DNA of 64,000 bases. Origin: Brumimicrobium sp033722555 (lineage in GTDB: Bacteria > Bacteroidota > Bacteroidia > Flavobacteriales_D > Crocinitomicaceae). Position 1 is the stretch's first letter. Every line of letters begins with the position of its first letter. The notes beneath the pieces are model-generated. The model saw only the letters and a program-made list of their open reading frames with translations, was not told where the DNA came from and searched no databases. This document shows positions 45,763 to 54,211 of this stretch, one piece after another. Where the stretch lies: positions 1-64,000 of the forward strand of contig JAWVYS010000010.1 of assembly GCA_033722555.1 (NCBI GenBank), written 5' to 3'. A program made the translations under genes and the position numbers.

Positions 45763-46842
45763 TTATTTAATATACCGGAAATCCTGCTTATCTTTCAAGG
45801 CTTTAACCGCTTCAAAGATCAGCTGAGCAGTATTTTCTACATCTTTTTCATGACACATTTCAACCGTTGTATGCATGTAGCGGATTGGTAAAGAAACCAG
45901 AGCCGACGGAACACCTTCATTGCTGTAGGCGAAAGCATCTGTATCGGTTCCGGTAGCCCTCGAAGCAGCCAGTCGTTGAAAAGGAATCTTTGATTTTTCG
46001 GCAACTGAAATGATGTGTTTTAAGAGGTTGTTCTGTACGGCAGGTCCGTATGTAAGTACAGGCCCTTCACCGCTTTTAAGATCACCCTGAACTTTTTTGT
46101 CTATCATCGGTGTACCGGTATCGTGGCAAACATCCGTAACGATTGCTACGTCAGGTTTAATGCGTTGAGCAATCATTTGAGCACCCCTTAATCCTATCTC
46201 TTCCTGAACAGAATTGACGATGTATAACCCAAAGGGTAATTCAGTTTTGCTTTCCTTGATCATTCTGGCGACCTGAGCAATCATGAACCCGCCAATCCTG
46301 TTGTCAAGTGCGCGGGCAACATATTTATCCTTGTTGAGGATCATAAATTCATCATCGAAGGTAGCAACACATCCTACGTGAACACCAAGTTTTTCAACCT
46401 CTTTTTTGGAGGTGCATCCGCAATCAAGTGTGATGTTTTTCATGCTTGGAGTTTCATCTTTGTCGCCACGTGTATGTATTGCCGGCCAACCGAAAACAGC
46501 CTTAACAATTCCCTTGTCTGTATGAATATTCACCCGCTTTGAAGGAGCAATGATATGGTCTGACCCCCCGTTTTTGCGTAAGTAAATAAAACCGTCATCT
46601 GTGATATAATGTACAAACCATGATATTTCATCGGCATGGGCTTCAATGACTACTTTATATTTTGCCTTAGGATTAATAACTCCGACCACGGTACCATAGT
46701 TATCTGCAAAATACTCGTCTATATACGGTTTGACATAATCCAGCCACATTTTTTGACCTGAAACTTCAAAGCCGGTCGGTGAGGCATTGTTTAAATATTC
46801 TTCTAAAAATTTTTTACTTGCTTTGGTAATTGCTTTCTGCAT
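45763..46842 (-). CDS. M42 family metallo-aminopeptidase/glucanase-type peptidase
   Basis: 359-aa zinc-dependent aminopeptidase of the M42 family. Metal-site motifs are EAHADEISWF (His69, Asp71), ARALDNRIGG (bridging Asp), VNSVQEEIGLRGA (catalytic and ligand Glu) and DVCHDTGTP. It probably trims peptides in the cytosol, feeding amino acids from imported peptides. Upstream frame to 46899 rejected; ATG at 46842 fits the family N-terminus. 20 bp separate it from holA. It could be the first gene of the M42-holA-rsmE-DUF4159-hypothetical operon. Confidence 0.93.
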   Translation of the reverse strand: MQKAITKASKKFLEEYLNNASPTGFEVSGQKMWLDYVKPYIDEYFADNYGTVVGVINPKAKYKVVIEAHADEISWFVHYITDDGFIYLRKNGGSDHIIAPSKRVNIHTDKGIVKAVFGWPAIHTRGDKDETPSMKNITLDCGCTSKKEVEKLGVHVGCVATFDDEFMILNKDKYVARALDNRIGGFMIAQVARMIKESKTELPFGLYIVNSVQEEIGLRGAQMIAQRIKPDVAIVTDVCHDTGTPMIDKKVQGDLKSGEGPVLTYGPAVQNNLLKHIISVAEKSKIPFQRLAASRATGTDTDAFAYSNEGVPSALVSLPIRYMHTTVEMCHEKDVENTAQLIFEAVKALKDKQDFRYIK

Positions 46843-47020
46843 GTTGGTTTGATTTATAAAGGTTCTAAAGATAGGAATATCTAACAAAACAGCAACCACT
46901 CTACTGACCTATTTTACCAATTGGAAGATATGGATTTAACTCATGTAGGTTGTCTTTCAGTCCGCAGCAATTAACCGCTAACATCCTTGGCTGAGCTACA
47001 TTTTTGAAGGGAGATCAAAT

Positions 47021-47056
47021 AAAAATGCGAAAACCGAACTTTGTCCGATTTTCGCA
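47021..47056 (-). terminator. Terminator after accA
   Basis: Stem TGCGAAAA-CCGAAC (47026-47039) with GTCCGATTTTCGCA (47043-47056), two mismatches; T-rich tail on the minus strand. Confidence 0.8.
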
Positions 47057-47076
47057 CTGATTTAAGCCGGGAAATT

Positions 47077-48030
47077 TTATTTTGTTACACCCATTTCACA
47101 GAATTTCTCGATTCGCTTATCGATTCTTTCCTGAGGGTCCATTTTTGTGAGTAGAGTAACCTGACGTTTGATCTCTCTCTTCACAATAGAAAACATTTCT
47201 TCATGATTTCTGTGAGCACCTGAACCGGGTTCTTTGATTACACCGTCAACCAGTTTCAGCTTTTTCATATCATCGGAGGTAAGTTTTAGTGCCTCTGCAG
47301 CGATTTCCTTATAATCCCAGGATCTCCAAAGAATGGAAGAACAGGATTCTGGAGAAATAACGGAGTACCAGGTGTTTTCAAGCATCAATACCTTATCTCC
47401 AACACCAATTCCCAAAGCACCGCCTGAAGCACCTTCACCAATGATGATGCAAATCACTGGTACTTTGAGCTTCATCATTTCATAAATGTTTCTGGCGATC
47501 GCTTCTCCCTGACCTCTTTCTTCTGCTTCCAAACCAGGAAAAGCTCCTGGGGTATCTATGAATGTAACGATTGGTTTGTCAAATTTTTCTGCAAGTTTCA
47601 TCAATCGAAGGGCCTTTCGATATCCTTCCGGATTAGCCATCCCGAAATTTCGGTATTGCCGCATTTTGGTGTTCATCCCTTTTTGCTGACCGATGAACAT
47701 CATCGTTTTTCCGTCTACGGATCCGAAACCACCAACCATGGCCTTATCGTCCTTGACATTTCTGTCTCCATGAAGTTCCTGGAAAGTACCACCGGTTATC
47801 GCATTGATATATGCCAGTGTATAAGGTCTTTCAGGATGCCTGGATAACTGAACTCTTTGCCACGGGGATAAATTAGAAAAAATTTCTTCGGTCTTTTTTT
47901 CTAGTTTGGCCTCCAGGGCTTTGATCTTGTCCGTCATATCAAGTTCGGCATCGGTTCCTATCTCTCTGGCTTTCGCAATTTGCTCCTCCAGTGCCTGAAT
48001 CGGTTGTTCAAAATCTAAGTAAACTGACAT
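47077..48030 (-). CDS. accA: Acetyl-CoA carboxylase carboxyltransferase alpha subunit
   Basis: Carboxyltransferase half that makes malonyl-CoA for fatty acid synthesis with AccD. Crotonase-fold markers are AFPGLEAEERGQ, IGEGASGGALGIGVGD and ISPESCSSILWRSWDYKE. N-terminal LDFEQPIQALEEQIAKA and the ~30-residue helix are typical. 317 aa is standard. It is a single-gene unit with terminator on its 3' side. ispE lies divergent with its promoter between them. Confidence 0.96.
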   Translation of the reverse strand: MSVYLDFEQPIQALEEQIAKAREIGTDAELDMTDKIKALEAKLEKKTEEIFSNLSPWQRVQLSRHPERPYTLAYINAITGGTFQELHGDRNVKDDKAMVGGFGSVDGKTMMFIGQQKGMNTKMRQYRNFGMANPEGYRKALRLMKLAEKFDKPIVTFIDTPGAFPGLEAEERGQGEAIARNIYEMMKLKVPVICIIIGEGASGGALGIGVGDKVLMLENTWYSVISPESCSSILWRSWDYKEIAAEALKLTSDDMKKLKLVDGVIKEPGSGAHRNHEEMFSIVKREIKRQVTLLTKMDPQERIDKRIEKFCEMGVTK

Positions 48031-48082
48031 AATGTTATCTATATTTGAGGGGCGAAAGTTACAAAAAATTGTTCGCTCAATC

Positions 48083-48090
48083 TAAATTTG
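48083..48090 (+). promoter_or_regulatory. -7 element of ispE, directly before the start codon
   Basis: TAAATTTG ends 5 bp before the ATG at 48096, so the transcript would have almost no leader. No TTG at the ideal -33 spacing is seen. Confidence 0.5.
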
Positions 48091-48095
48091 TAGTT

Positions 48096-48911
48096 ATGAT
48101 ATCTTTTCCGAACTGTAAAATTAATTTAGGATTAAATGTATTAAGAAAACGTTCCGACGGCTATCATGATATTGAATCTGTTTTTTACCCGGTTGAATTA
48201 AACGACGCTCTGGAGGTAGTTAGGAACGATCCATTTGCTTTTACATCTTCGGGATTAGGTATTCCCGGGGACCCTTCACAGAATTTGTGTGTTAAAGCTT
48301 ATGAAATGATCGTGAGGAATTATTCCATACCGTCGGTGAGAATACATCTTCTTAAAAATATTCCCATGGGGGGAGGATTGGGAGGAGGCTCCTCCAACGG
48401 CGCTTTCACCTTGAAGCTCCTCAATGATTTCTTTGAACTGAATATAACTGAGGAGCAATTGCTTGGTATGGCTTTAGAACTAGGTTCGGACTGTCCTTTT
48501 TTTATAAAAAATAAACCTCAATTGGCATTAGGTCGCGGTGAAATACTCTCAGAGGTTGAGCTCTCGTTAAAAGGAAAACACCTTGTGCTGGTGAATGACG
48601 GTATTCATATCAGTACAGCACAGGCATTCGCGAGTATTAAACCATCAGTTCCCCAAGAGAATATTTCCGATATAATTTTAAAACCGCCAGTTTTCTGGAA
48701 ATCCAGACTTAAAAATGATTTCGAACCCGGAATCTTTTCTCTATTTCCTCAGTTGTCAAGATTGAAAGATCTCCTTTACGATTCCGGAGCATTATATGCT
48801 TCGATGACGGGTACCGGATCTACCGTGTATGGTATTTTTGACAAGTTTCCGGAACTTCCGGAAAGAATAATGGATAGTTCAGGATTTGTACGGATAATTG
48901 AACTAAACTGA
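48096..48911 (+). CDS. ispE: 4-diphosphocytidyl-2-C-methyl-D-erythritol kinase
   Basis: GHMP kinase of the MEP isoprenoid pathway. MISFPNCKINLGLNVLRKRSDGYHD is the conserved N-terminus (Lys/Asn/Asp contacts), the ATP loop is PMGGGLGGGSSNGAF, and SDCPFF and SMTGTGSTVYG close the family pattern. 271 aa from the ATG at 48096. The frame opens upstream, but those residues are not conserved and lie in promoter. The stop codon is immediately followed, with no base between, by the stop of the convergent FG-GAP gene. Confidence 0.93.
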   Translation: MISFPNCKINLGLNVLRKRSDGYHDIESVFYPVELNDALEVVRNDPFAFTSSGLGIPGDPSQNLCVKAYEMIVRNYSIPSVRIHLLKNIPMGGGLGGGSSNGAFTLKLLNDFFELNITEEQLLGMALELGSDCPFFIKNKPQLALGRGEILSEVELSLKGKHLVLVNDGIHISTAQAFASIKPSVPQENISDIILKPPVFWKSRLKNDFEPGIFSLFPQLSRLKDLLYDSGALYASMTGTGSTVYGIFDKFPELPERIMDSSGFVRIIELN

Positions 48912-51155
48912 TTAACGGTTGATGATCTTTTTTGTGCTCAGCTGACCGAAGTTGTTCTCAATGCGCACGAAGTAAACACCGTCCTCACTTGCACTAAGAT
49001 CTATTGCTGTTTTGGTTGAGAAACCTGAATGTTGAAATACTGTTTTTCCTAAAACATCCGTTACACTGATTTTAATTTCACCTTCAAATTCAGAAGTCTG
49101 AACGAAAAATATTCCGTTTGAACTGGGATTTGGATAAATTAGGACTTTCAGGTTATTTATGTTTTTATCCATACCGACTATAGGGTCGCTGAACGGCTCT
49201 GCTATATAAGCGTATAAGCCACCAAGGTCTGTTCCTACAAAAAGATCATAACGATTGTCGTTTCTCAGGGTATCCATAAATGGTGCTGAAAACGCTTCTG
49301 TGACAATGTTGGCATATACGTCGGATACCAGGTTAAAAGTGTCGCCATCTGATATATTTCCATCTATATTGTCGTAATAATAAATAGTTCCTTCTCTGTT
49401 TCCAGCAAAAAAATGCGTTGTATCGTTGTGACGTACAAAGTGCGGTACCGCATAATTATCCGGGTAGGCCATCGTTCCCATGTCTACATTACCCAAATTT
49501 TGAGTAATGAGTTCGAACGATGGGGCCGCAGCAGTTCCGATATTTCTGTAATAATGTATTCCAGACGTTCTTTTACCTACAATTAGATCAAGTAGGCCGT
49601 CGTTATCCAGGTCAAAAAGTTGTGGTGAAGCAAAACTCTGAAGATTTATTTCTGATCCGGTGTGATCCTTCAGGTTTAATTCTGTAAGTGTGAAATCATT
49701 GGGCCCCGAACCGGTTCTTTCATAATAGTGTAACAATCCGACGCTCGTTCCAATAATCATGTCTTCCAGTCCGTCATCATTAAGGTCGCCAAAGCAAGGG
49801 TGAATTCTCAAGCCATAGCCCTGTGATGAAAGGGAAAGCCAATCGTCGCTGACAAAAGTGAATTCCGGATCAGAAGCTGTTCCTGAATTTTGGTAATACT
49901 GAATTTTACATTCCTTATCTAATGGGTCCTTGTATCTGAAGTTTGCGGTCAAAAGCAAGTCTTTGAGTCCGTCATTGTTCATATCAACAATCACCGGTAT
50001 TGAACCCTTGCCGTTATCGATCATTTCATTTTGAAGAAAATCTTCGCGGACGAAAGAAAAATTGGGGAAATCCGTGGTTCCCAGATTTTTATAAAACCAT
50101 ATCCCGGCCCTGTTTTCAGAACCATTGTTAGCATTGGTTCCAATGATTAGGTCTTTAATACCATCGTGGTCTACGTCTTCATAAAATGCAGCAGGAAAAA
50201 TTCCCAGATCAACAGGGGTGGTGTTACTCGGATAGTTTTCGTCTTTGCTAACCATCGGAGAGTCCTGATTGGGAGAAGTTCCACCGTTTGTTAATGCTAC
50301 AAGGTTGTAATGAGCTACGTCTCCCAGAATAAGATCTTTCACTTGATCGTTATTGAGGTCTATACTCAACAGAGATGATCCTGCGTGTCTCAAGGACTTC
50401 TCGGGGTTTCCAAGGTTTGGTGAACCGCATGGACCGCTGGTGGAATTTAAAACCACCGTATTATTTGTAGCATCCTCGGTGAATTTTCCCCAACATTCAT
50501 TTCTCAATTCATAAACAAGCGAATCAGGGATACCATATAGTTCCATTGAAAGATTCTTGTGATATTCAACCCGTTCCCCACCGAGGTGGAAGGTAAGAAC
50601 ATCTATATCTCCATCATAATCAACGTCGGTATATGCAGGAATATCGATAGAACTGACATACAAATTACTGAATGAAGTTACATACTGAGATTCCAGCCTG
50701 TTACTGGCAACTTCCCATATCAGGCCGTCTGTACTATTTCCAACATTTTTATAAACTTTGACCCCACCCACCGCATAGGTGAACAGATCTTTTTTGCCGT
50801 CACTGTTATAATCAACCAATGCAGCCCGGTACCGAACGTCCTGAGGAAAAAGAGATTTACTGTCGTGGAGATATTTATAATAGGGTGTCGCAAGATCCGT
50901 TTTTTTCAGAAATACTCGGATCTGATTAGTACTTCGATCGAAAATGAACAGATCTTCGTTGCCGTCAAAGTCAACATCAATGGTTGAAAACTGAGCATGA
51001 TTAAGCCCGCCAGCCCAAGGGAATTTTAATGTATCGCTCCCTCGTTTTATTATGATCGAATCGTTGTAATTGAATCCGAACTGACCAAAAGAAATTTTAG
51101 CGGTGACGAGAAGGATAAAAGTGACTGTGAGAATATTTTTGAAAATTGGAATCAT
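48912..51155 (-). CDS. T9SS-secreted FG-GAP/VCBS repeat protein
   Basis: 747 aa: signal peptide (~1-24), then repeated beta-propeller-like FG-GAP/VCBS units with calcium-type loops DVDFDGNEDL, DYNSDGKKDL, DVDYDGDIDV, DLNNDQVKDL, DVDHDGIKDL, DMNNDGLKDL, DLNDDGLEDM and DLDNDGLLDL. Interleaved N-term residues read FDRSTNQIRV, the typical blade. The last ~80 residues are a T9SS type A sorting domain (IYPNPSSNGIFFV, SEDGVYFVRI). It should be a surface-exposed calcium-bound adhesin-like protein. It is convergent with ispE at zero spacing. Confidence 0.88.
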   Translation of the reverse strand: MIPIFKNILTVTFILLVTAKISFGQFGFNYNDSIIIKRGSDTLKFPWAGGLNHAQFSTIDVDFDGNEDLFIFDRSTNQIRVFLKKTDLATPYYKYLHDSKSLFPQDVRYRAALVDYNSDGKKDLFTYAVGGVKVYKNVGNSTDGLIWEVASNRLESQYVTSFSNLYVSSIDIPAYTDVDYDGDIDVLTFHLGGERVEYHKNLSMELYGIPDSLVYELRNECWGKFTEDATNNTVVLNSTSGPCGSPNLGNPEKSLRHAGSSLLSIDLNNDQVKDLILGDVAHYNLVALTNGGTSPNQDSPMVSKDENYPSNTTPVDLGIFPAAFYEDVDHDGIKDLIIGTNANNGSENRAGIWFYKNLGTTDFPNFSFVREDFLQNEMIDNGKGSIPVIVDMNNDGLKDLLLTANFRYKDPLDKECKIQYYQNSGTASDPEFTFVSDDWLSLSSQGYGLRIHPCFGDLNDDGLEDMIIGTSVGLLHYYERTGSGPNDFTLTELNLKDHTGSEINLQSFASPQLFDLDNDGLLDLIVGKRTSGIHYYRNIGTAAAPSFELITQNLGNVDMGTMAYPDNYAVPHFVRHNDTTHFFAGNREGTIYYYDNIDGNISDGDTFNLVSDVYANIVTEAFSAPFMDTLRNDNRYDLFVGTDLGGLYAYIAEPFSDPIVGMDKNINNLKVLIYPNPSSNGIFFVQTSEFEGEIKISVTDVLGKTVFQHSGFSTKTAIDLSASEDGVYFVRIENNFGQLSTKKIINR

Positions 51156-51325
51156 TTGGGATCAAATTGTAATAATCTATAAACGTGAATTATTTAAGAT
51201 ACGTTGGCAGTGAGCCAAGATAATTCAATTATTCTTTATTCTGAAAAATAATCAGTAAAAAGTCAAAGGACCGATTAAGAAAAATAAACTTCCCGCTCAA
51301 ATTTATTCCTTGCTTAAAAAAAATG

Positions 51326-51333
51326 TATATTTG
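51326..51333 (+). promoter_or_regulatory. -7 element of tRNA-Pro
   Basis: TATATTTG, 13 bp before the tRNA. No TTG lies at the ideal -33 distance. Confidence 0.5.
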
Positions 51334-51346
51334 CCCCTCAAATTTT

Positions 51347-51421
51347 CGGGATGTAGCTTAGTCCGGTTAAAGTGCTCGTCTGGGGGGCGAGAGATCGGAG
51401 GTTCGAATCCTCTCATCCCGA
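51347..51421 (+). tRNA. tRNA-Pro (GGG anticodon)
   Basis: 75-nt cloverleaf. Acceptor CGGGATG (51347-51353) / CATCCCG (51414-51420) with discriminator A. Anticodon stem CTCGT/GCGAG encloses the loop CTGGGGG, giving GGG, and T arm GGTTCGAATCC is followed by TCTCATCCCG. CCA is not encoded. The last 16 nt of the tRNA belong to the first copy of an 80-bp direct repeat. Confidence 0.95.
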
Positions 51422-51485
51422 CAATTTTCTTGACGAAGGAGAGAAAATCACAGGGATAGGATGAGAACCTGTTCGACCCGAGCAG
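51406..51485 (+). repeat. 80-bp direct repeat, copy 1 (includes the tRNA-Pro 3' end)
   Basis: Identical to 51517-51596. It takes in the last 16 nt of tRNA-Pro and 64 nt after it. Inside are an inverted pair TCTCATCC (51411-51418) / GGATGAGA (51459-51466), so it contains a partial antisense match to the tRNA end. A nested hairpin ATTTTCT (51424-51430) / AGAAAAT (51442-51448) is also present. The bases before the two copies (G, T) and after them (T, A) differ, so the repeat is exactly 80 bp. Confidence 0.9.
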
Positions 51486-51516
51486 TTTACCGCGAGAGCA
51501 CCGACCGTAGAGAGGT

Positions 51517-51596
51517 AATCCTCTCATCCCGACAATTTTCTTGACGAAGGAGAGAAAATCACAGGGATAGGATGAGAACCTGTTCGACCCGAGCAG
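51517..51596 (+). repeat. 80-bp direct repeat, copy 2 (no tRNA in front)
   Basis: Exact copy of 51406-51485, 111 bp downstream of copy 1. The 31 bp between (51486-51516, starting TTTACCGCGAGAGCACC) replace the body of the tRNA. The repeat therefore carries an isolated tRNA-Pro 3' end without its 5' part. The region up to 51829 shows no gene; 51597-51759 has only short AT-rich sequence. Confidence 0.9.
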
Positions 51597-51759
51597 AAAA
51601 TTTTGTTAATAAAACGTTATAATACAAGGGTGTGACTACTGGGGTTGACAGCCTTAAAACCCTGTAAAATAACGCATTATTTTCGTTGTGAGGCTTTCCA
51701 AACGTAGGCTTGTGCACAACTTTTCCGAAATTTAACGTTCGTTTAAAGCATAAATAATT

Positions 51760-51767
51760 TATTTTTG
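51760..51767 (+). promoter_or_regulatory. -7 element of the M23 peptidase gene
   Basis: TATTTTTG, a TAnnTTTG match, 62 bp before the ATG at 51830. No clear -33 TTG. Confidence 0.4.
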
Positions 51768-51829
51768 ACCGTCAAAATTTGGGTTTTATTCATGATTTTT
51801 TCAAGGATAGGCTCACTGAATGAGGTTTT

Positions 51830-52756
51830 ATGGTAAGATTTATTGTTGTTGTTGTTTTATTCTTTTCCGTAAAAGAGGTTAGTTCTCAAGAGGTGATAGA
51901 CACTTTGAAAACTGAGGAGGGTACTATGCTGATCTACGCAAACCGGACCTGGGAATATTTGGAAGATCAGGAATTTGACGGGTTACTTAACCCTGCCTTG
52001 CATGAGTTTATCCTGCGTGACTCTTCACTGAATTTTATTTCTCCCTGGGATACCGAACAATGTTACTCGTCTAATAAATCAAACGATCTAAGTAAGCTCA
52101 AAGACACCCTTTGGTTATGCGTTGTTGATACGTCTCATAAAGATTTTGTCATTCCCTTTAACGGTAGAATTACCTCCAGTTATGGTTATCGTAGAGGGCG
52201 ATATCACAATGGAATAGATATCGATCTCGAAACGGGGGATACTGTTGTTGCTGCTTTTTCCGGTAAAGTGAGGTATGCCAAGTACAACGATGCAGGATTC
52301 GGTAATCTCGTAGTAATCAGACATTATAACGGATTGGAAACCTTTTACGCTCATCTCAGTAACATTCTCGTGGTACCGAATCAAGAGGTAGTCGCAGGTG
52401 AACCGATTGGACAGGGTGGAAATACAGGTCATTCCAGAGGTTCTCATCTTCATTTTGAAACAAGGTTTTACGACGCTCCGATGAATCCCGAGGAAATTAT
52501 TGACTTTAAAAATAAATGTATTAGAAGCGAAAACCTTTTCGTTCATAAGGGATTGTTTCAACCGGGAGCTACGGCAAGTCATGGTTCTTTGGCTTCGGTG
52601 AGTTCAGGTCAATCCAGTTATTATCGTATTCGAAGCGGAGATACGCTTAGCCAGATTGCTCGAAAACACGGGACTACGGTGAGTAGACTCTGTCAGATCA
52701 ACAATATTCGTCCAACAACCACGCTTCACATAGGCAGGAGTTTACGGGTAAAATAG
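51830..52756 (+). CDS. M23 peptidoglycan endopeptidase with LysM domain
   Basis: 308 aa: signal peptide (~1-19), an unassigned N-terminal region (~20-105), and a peptidase M23 (LytM) domain (~108-215) with zinc ligands His126 and Asp130 (YHNGIDID), catalytic His175 and His206/His208 (SHLHFE). A C-terminal LysM (~262-307, YRIRSGDTLSQIARKHGTTV) binds peptidoglycan. It cuts cross-links in the periplasm during wall growth. It is a single gene after the tRNA-Pro repeat. A weak terminator-like stem lies at 52785-52811. Confidence 0.92.
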   Translation: MVRFIVVVVLFFSVKEVSSQEVIDTLKTEEGTMLIYANRTWEYLEDQEFDGLLNPALHEFILRDSSLNFISPWDTEQCYSSNKSNDLSKLKDTLWLCVVDTSHKDFVIPFNGRITSSYGYRRGRYHNGIDIDLETGDTVVAAFSGKVRYAKYNDAGFGNLVVIRHYNGLETFYAHLSNILVVPNQEVVAGEPIGQGGNTGHSRGSHLHFETRFYDAPMNPEEIIDFKNKCIRSENLFVHKGLFQPGATASHGSLASVSSGQSSYYRIRSGDTLSQIARKHGTTVSRLCQINNIRPTTTLHIGRSLRVK

Positions 52757-52784
52757 AGCTTCCGGTTATTTTTAACTAAGTTTT

Positions 52785-52811
52785 AGGGTTATTTAACCTC
52801 TCTTTTTTTTA
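52785..52811 (+). terminator. Weak terminator after the M23 gene
   Basis: AGGGTTA / TAACCTC stem (52785-52799), imperfect, followed by a run of eight T. Confidence 0.4.
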
Positions 52812-52839
52812 TTCTCAGCTATTTTGCTTACATTGAAGT

Positions 52840-53715
52840 ATGAATAAACTGAGGATAATTCTTTCAATTGATGGTGGGGGTATCAGAGGTGTCTTGCCCT
52901 TAATGATACTCAGTGAATTGAATCGTCGTGTAGTTCGTAACAGGCTATGCAGAAATATCAATGAATGCATAGATCTTTCAGCCGGAACCTCTACAGGAGC
53001 TATTATTTCTGCGGCAATGATGCTCAAAAACAGCGGAAAATACGTTTATCTTCCGGAGAACATTCTGAATTTATATATATCAAGAGGCGCCCAGATCTTT
53101 ACAGTGAGTAGTTCGCCAACGAAAAAGGATTTTCCTTTTAAAATGATACTGGAAAATAATTTTGGTGACATAAGTCTGAAAGACCTAACCAGCAGATTTG
53201 CTTTTGTGAGTTTCGATGAGAACAGAAACGAACCCTTTGTTTTTAGTAATCTCAAGGAGGAATTTAGGGATGTTTCACTTGCAAAAGCACTCCTCGCATG
53301 TAGTGCTGTCCCCGAATATTTTCCTCCTGTACCGCTGGGAAATATGCTATTGTCCGACGGAATCCGGACGGCAAAAAATCCGGCGGAGATTGCTCTCTTC
53401 CACGCTCAGGTATTCTATCCCGACGATGTTTTTATGCTTATTAGTCTTGGAACCGGAAAGTTGAGTACACCGCTTTATGATGATATTGAACATGAAGTAG
53501 ACAGGGTGAATAATTCGCTTTTGGAACAAGCCAGAAACAATAAAAAACTGATCTATTATCGTTTTCAGCCGGAAATAAACACTGCCAATCAGGAAATGGA
53601 TGACGCCACACCCGAAAACATTGAAAATCTCATGATCGACGGTGAAAATTATATCAGTACAAATAAACACAAACTTGAACAGCTCGTGAATGACTGGAAA
53701 ACCTTTCGTCTCTGA
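52840..53715 (+). CDS. Patatin-like phospholipase family protein
   Basis: 291-aa acyl hydrolase. The oxyanion motif DGGGIRG is at residues 11-17, the nucleophile Ser51 is in AGTSTGA (49-54), and the second dyad member is Asp173 in LLSDGIRTAKN. Together they form the complete patatin Ser-Asp dyad. No signal peptide, so it is cytosolic or associates with membrane. Its likely reaction is hydrolysis of phospholipid or neutral lipid acyl bonds. Patatins in Bacteroidota are diverse, including defence effectors. No cGAS/CD-NTase gene is adjacent, so there is no reason to call it a CapV effector. Confidence 0.88.
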   Translation: MNKLRIILSIDGGGIRGVLPLMILSELNRRVVRNRLCRNINECIDLSAGTSTGAIISAAMMLKNSGKYVYLPENILNLYISRGAQIFTVSSSPTKKDFPFKMILENNFGDISLKDLTSRFAFVSFDENRNEPFVFSNLKEEFRDVSLAKALLACSAVPEYFPPVPLGNMLLSDGIRTAKNPAEIALFHAQVFYPDDVFMLISLGTGKLSTPLYDDIEHEVDRVNNSLLEQARNNKKLIYYRFQPEINTANQEMDDATPENIENLMIDGENYISTNKHKLEQLVNDWKTFRL

Positions 53716-53788
53716 TTTCTTATGATTCAAATAGAGCTTTAATTCGATAATTGCTCCTATATTTGAAAGATAAAAACAGTCGGTAAGG

Positions 53789-54211
53789 ATGAGGTTTAAA
53801 GCTAATTTTTTCAAATTGAACGAGGATTTTTCACAGGAGCACGCAGACTTACATTTTGCAGGTAAGGAAAGTGCGAATAACCGGAGGTTTGAATGGGAGG
53901 ATGAGCTTGAAATCAAGAATGAGGTGGATGAGGTTATTACCGAAAAGGAGGGAATATACTTTTTAACAGGCTACAGAGACGGAGAAGAATTTAAAGAGCC
54001 GGTTTCGGACATGCGGATAGTCGAGATAAAAGGAAAAGATAATTCGGTAACGATGATGGCTTTTTCGGAAAAACTCATTGAGAAATGTGATCTTGAACAA
54101 GGCGATTTTTATCATCTCAAAGTTCTCTTTAAAGATTCAGAGCCTCTATCCAATCCCGTTCCGGGAATCTATATTGCACTTCAGGATTTTCCTAAAAGTT
54201 TGATTGATTAA
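53789..54211 (+). CDS. Uncharacterised small acidic protein, coupled to an ABC ATPase
   Basis: 140 aa, not recognised. No signal peptide or membrane segment. Probably an all-beta or mixed fold with EWEDELEIKNEVDEVITEKEGIYFLTGY and IVEIKGKDNSVTMMAF. Its stop TAA and the ATG of the next gene share one base (TAATG), so translation is coupled to the ABC ATPase. Begins 73 bp after the patatin stop. No known domain; a substrate adapter for the ATPase is one possibility (inference only). Confidence 0.75.
   Translation: MRFKANFFKLNEDFSQEHADLHFAGKESANNRRFEWEDELEIKNEVDEVITEKEGIYFLTGYRDGEEFKEPVSDMRIVEIKGKDNSVTMMAFSEKLIEKCDLEQGDFYHLKVLFKDSEPLSNPVPGIYIALQDFPKSLID

Noticed and set aside
51303..51527. Open frame on the minus strand over tRNA-Pro and the repeat, reading GMRGFEPP
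   Set aside because: This is the familiar false protein produced by reading the antisense of a tRNA; the frame runs through the tRNA and the repeat.
51406..51596. Two-copy repeat as a CRISPR array
   Set aside because: Only two 80-bp units, one of them a tRNA end, with a 31-bp gap and no cas gene.
52840..53715. Patatin as a CBASS-type defence effector
   Set aside because: No CD-NTase, E1/E2, TIR or other defence gene lies beside it, and its neighbours are ordinary membrane and regulator genes.
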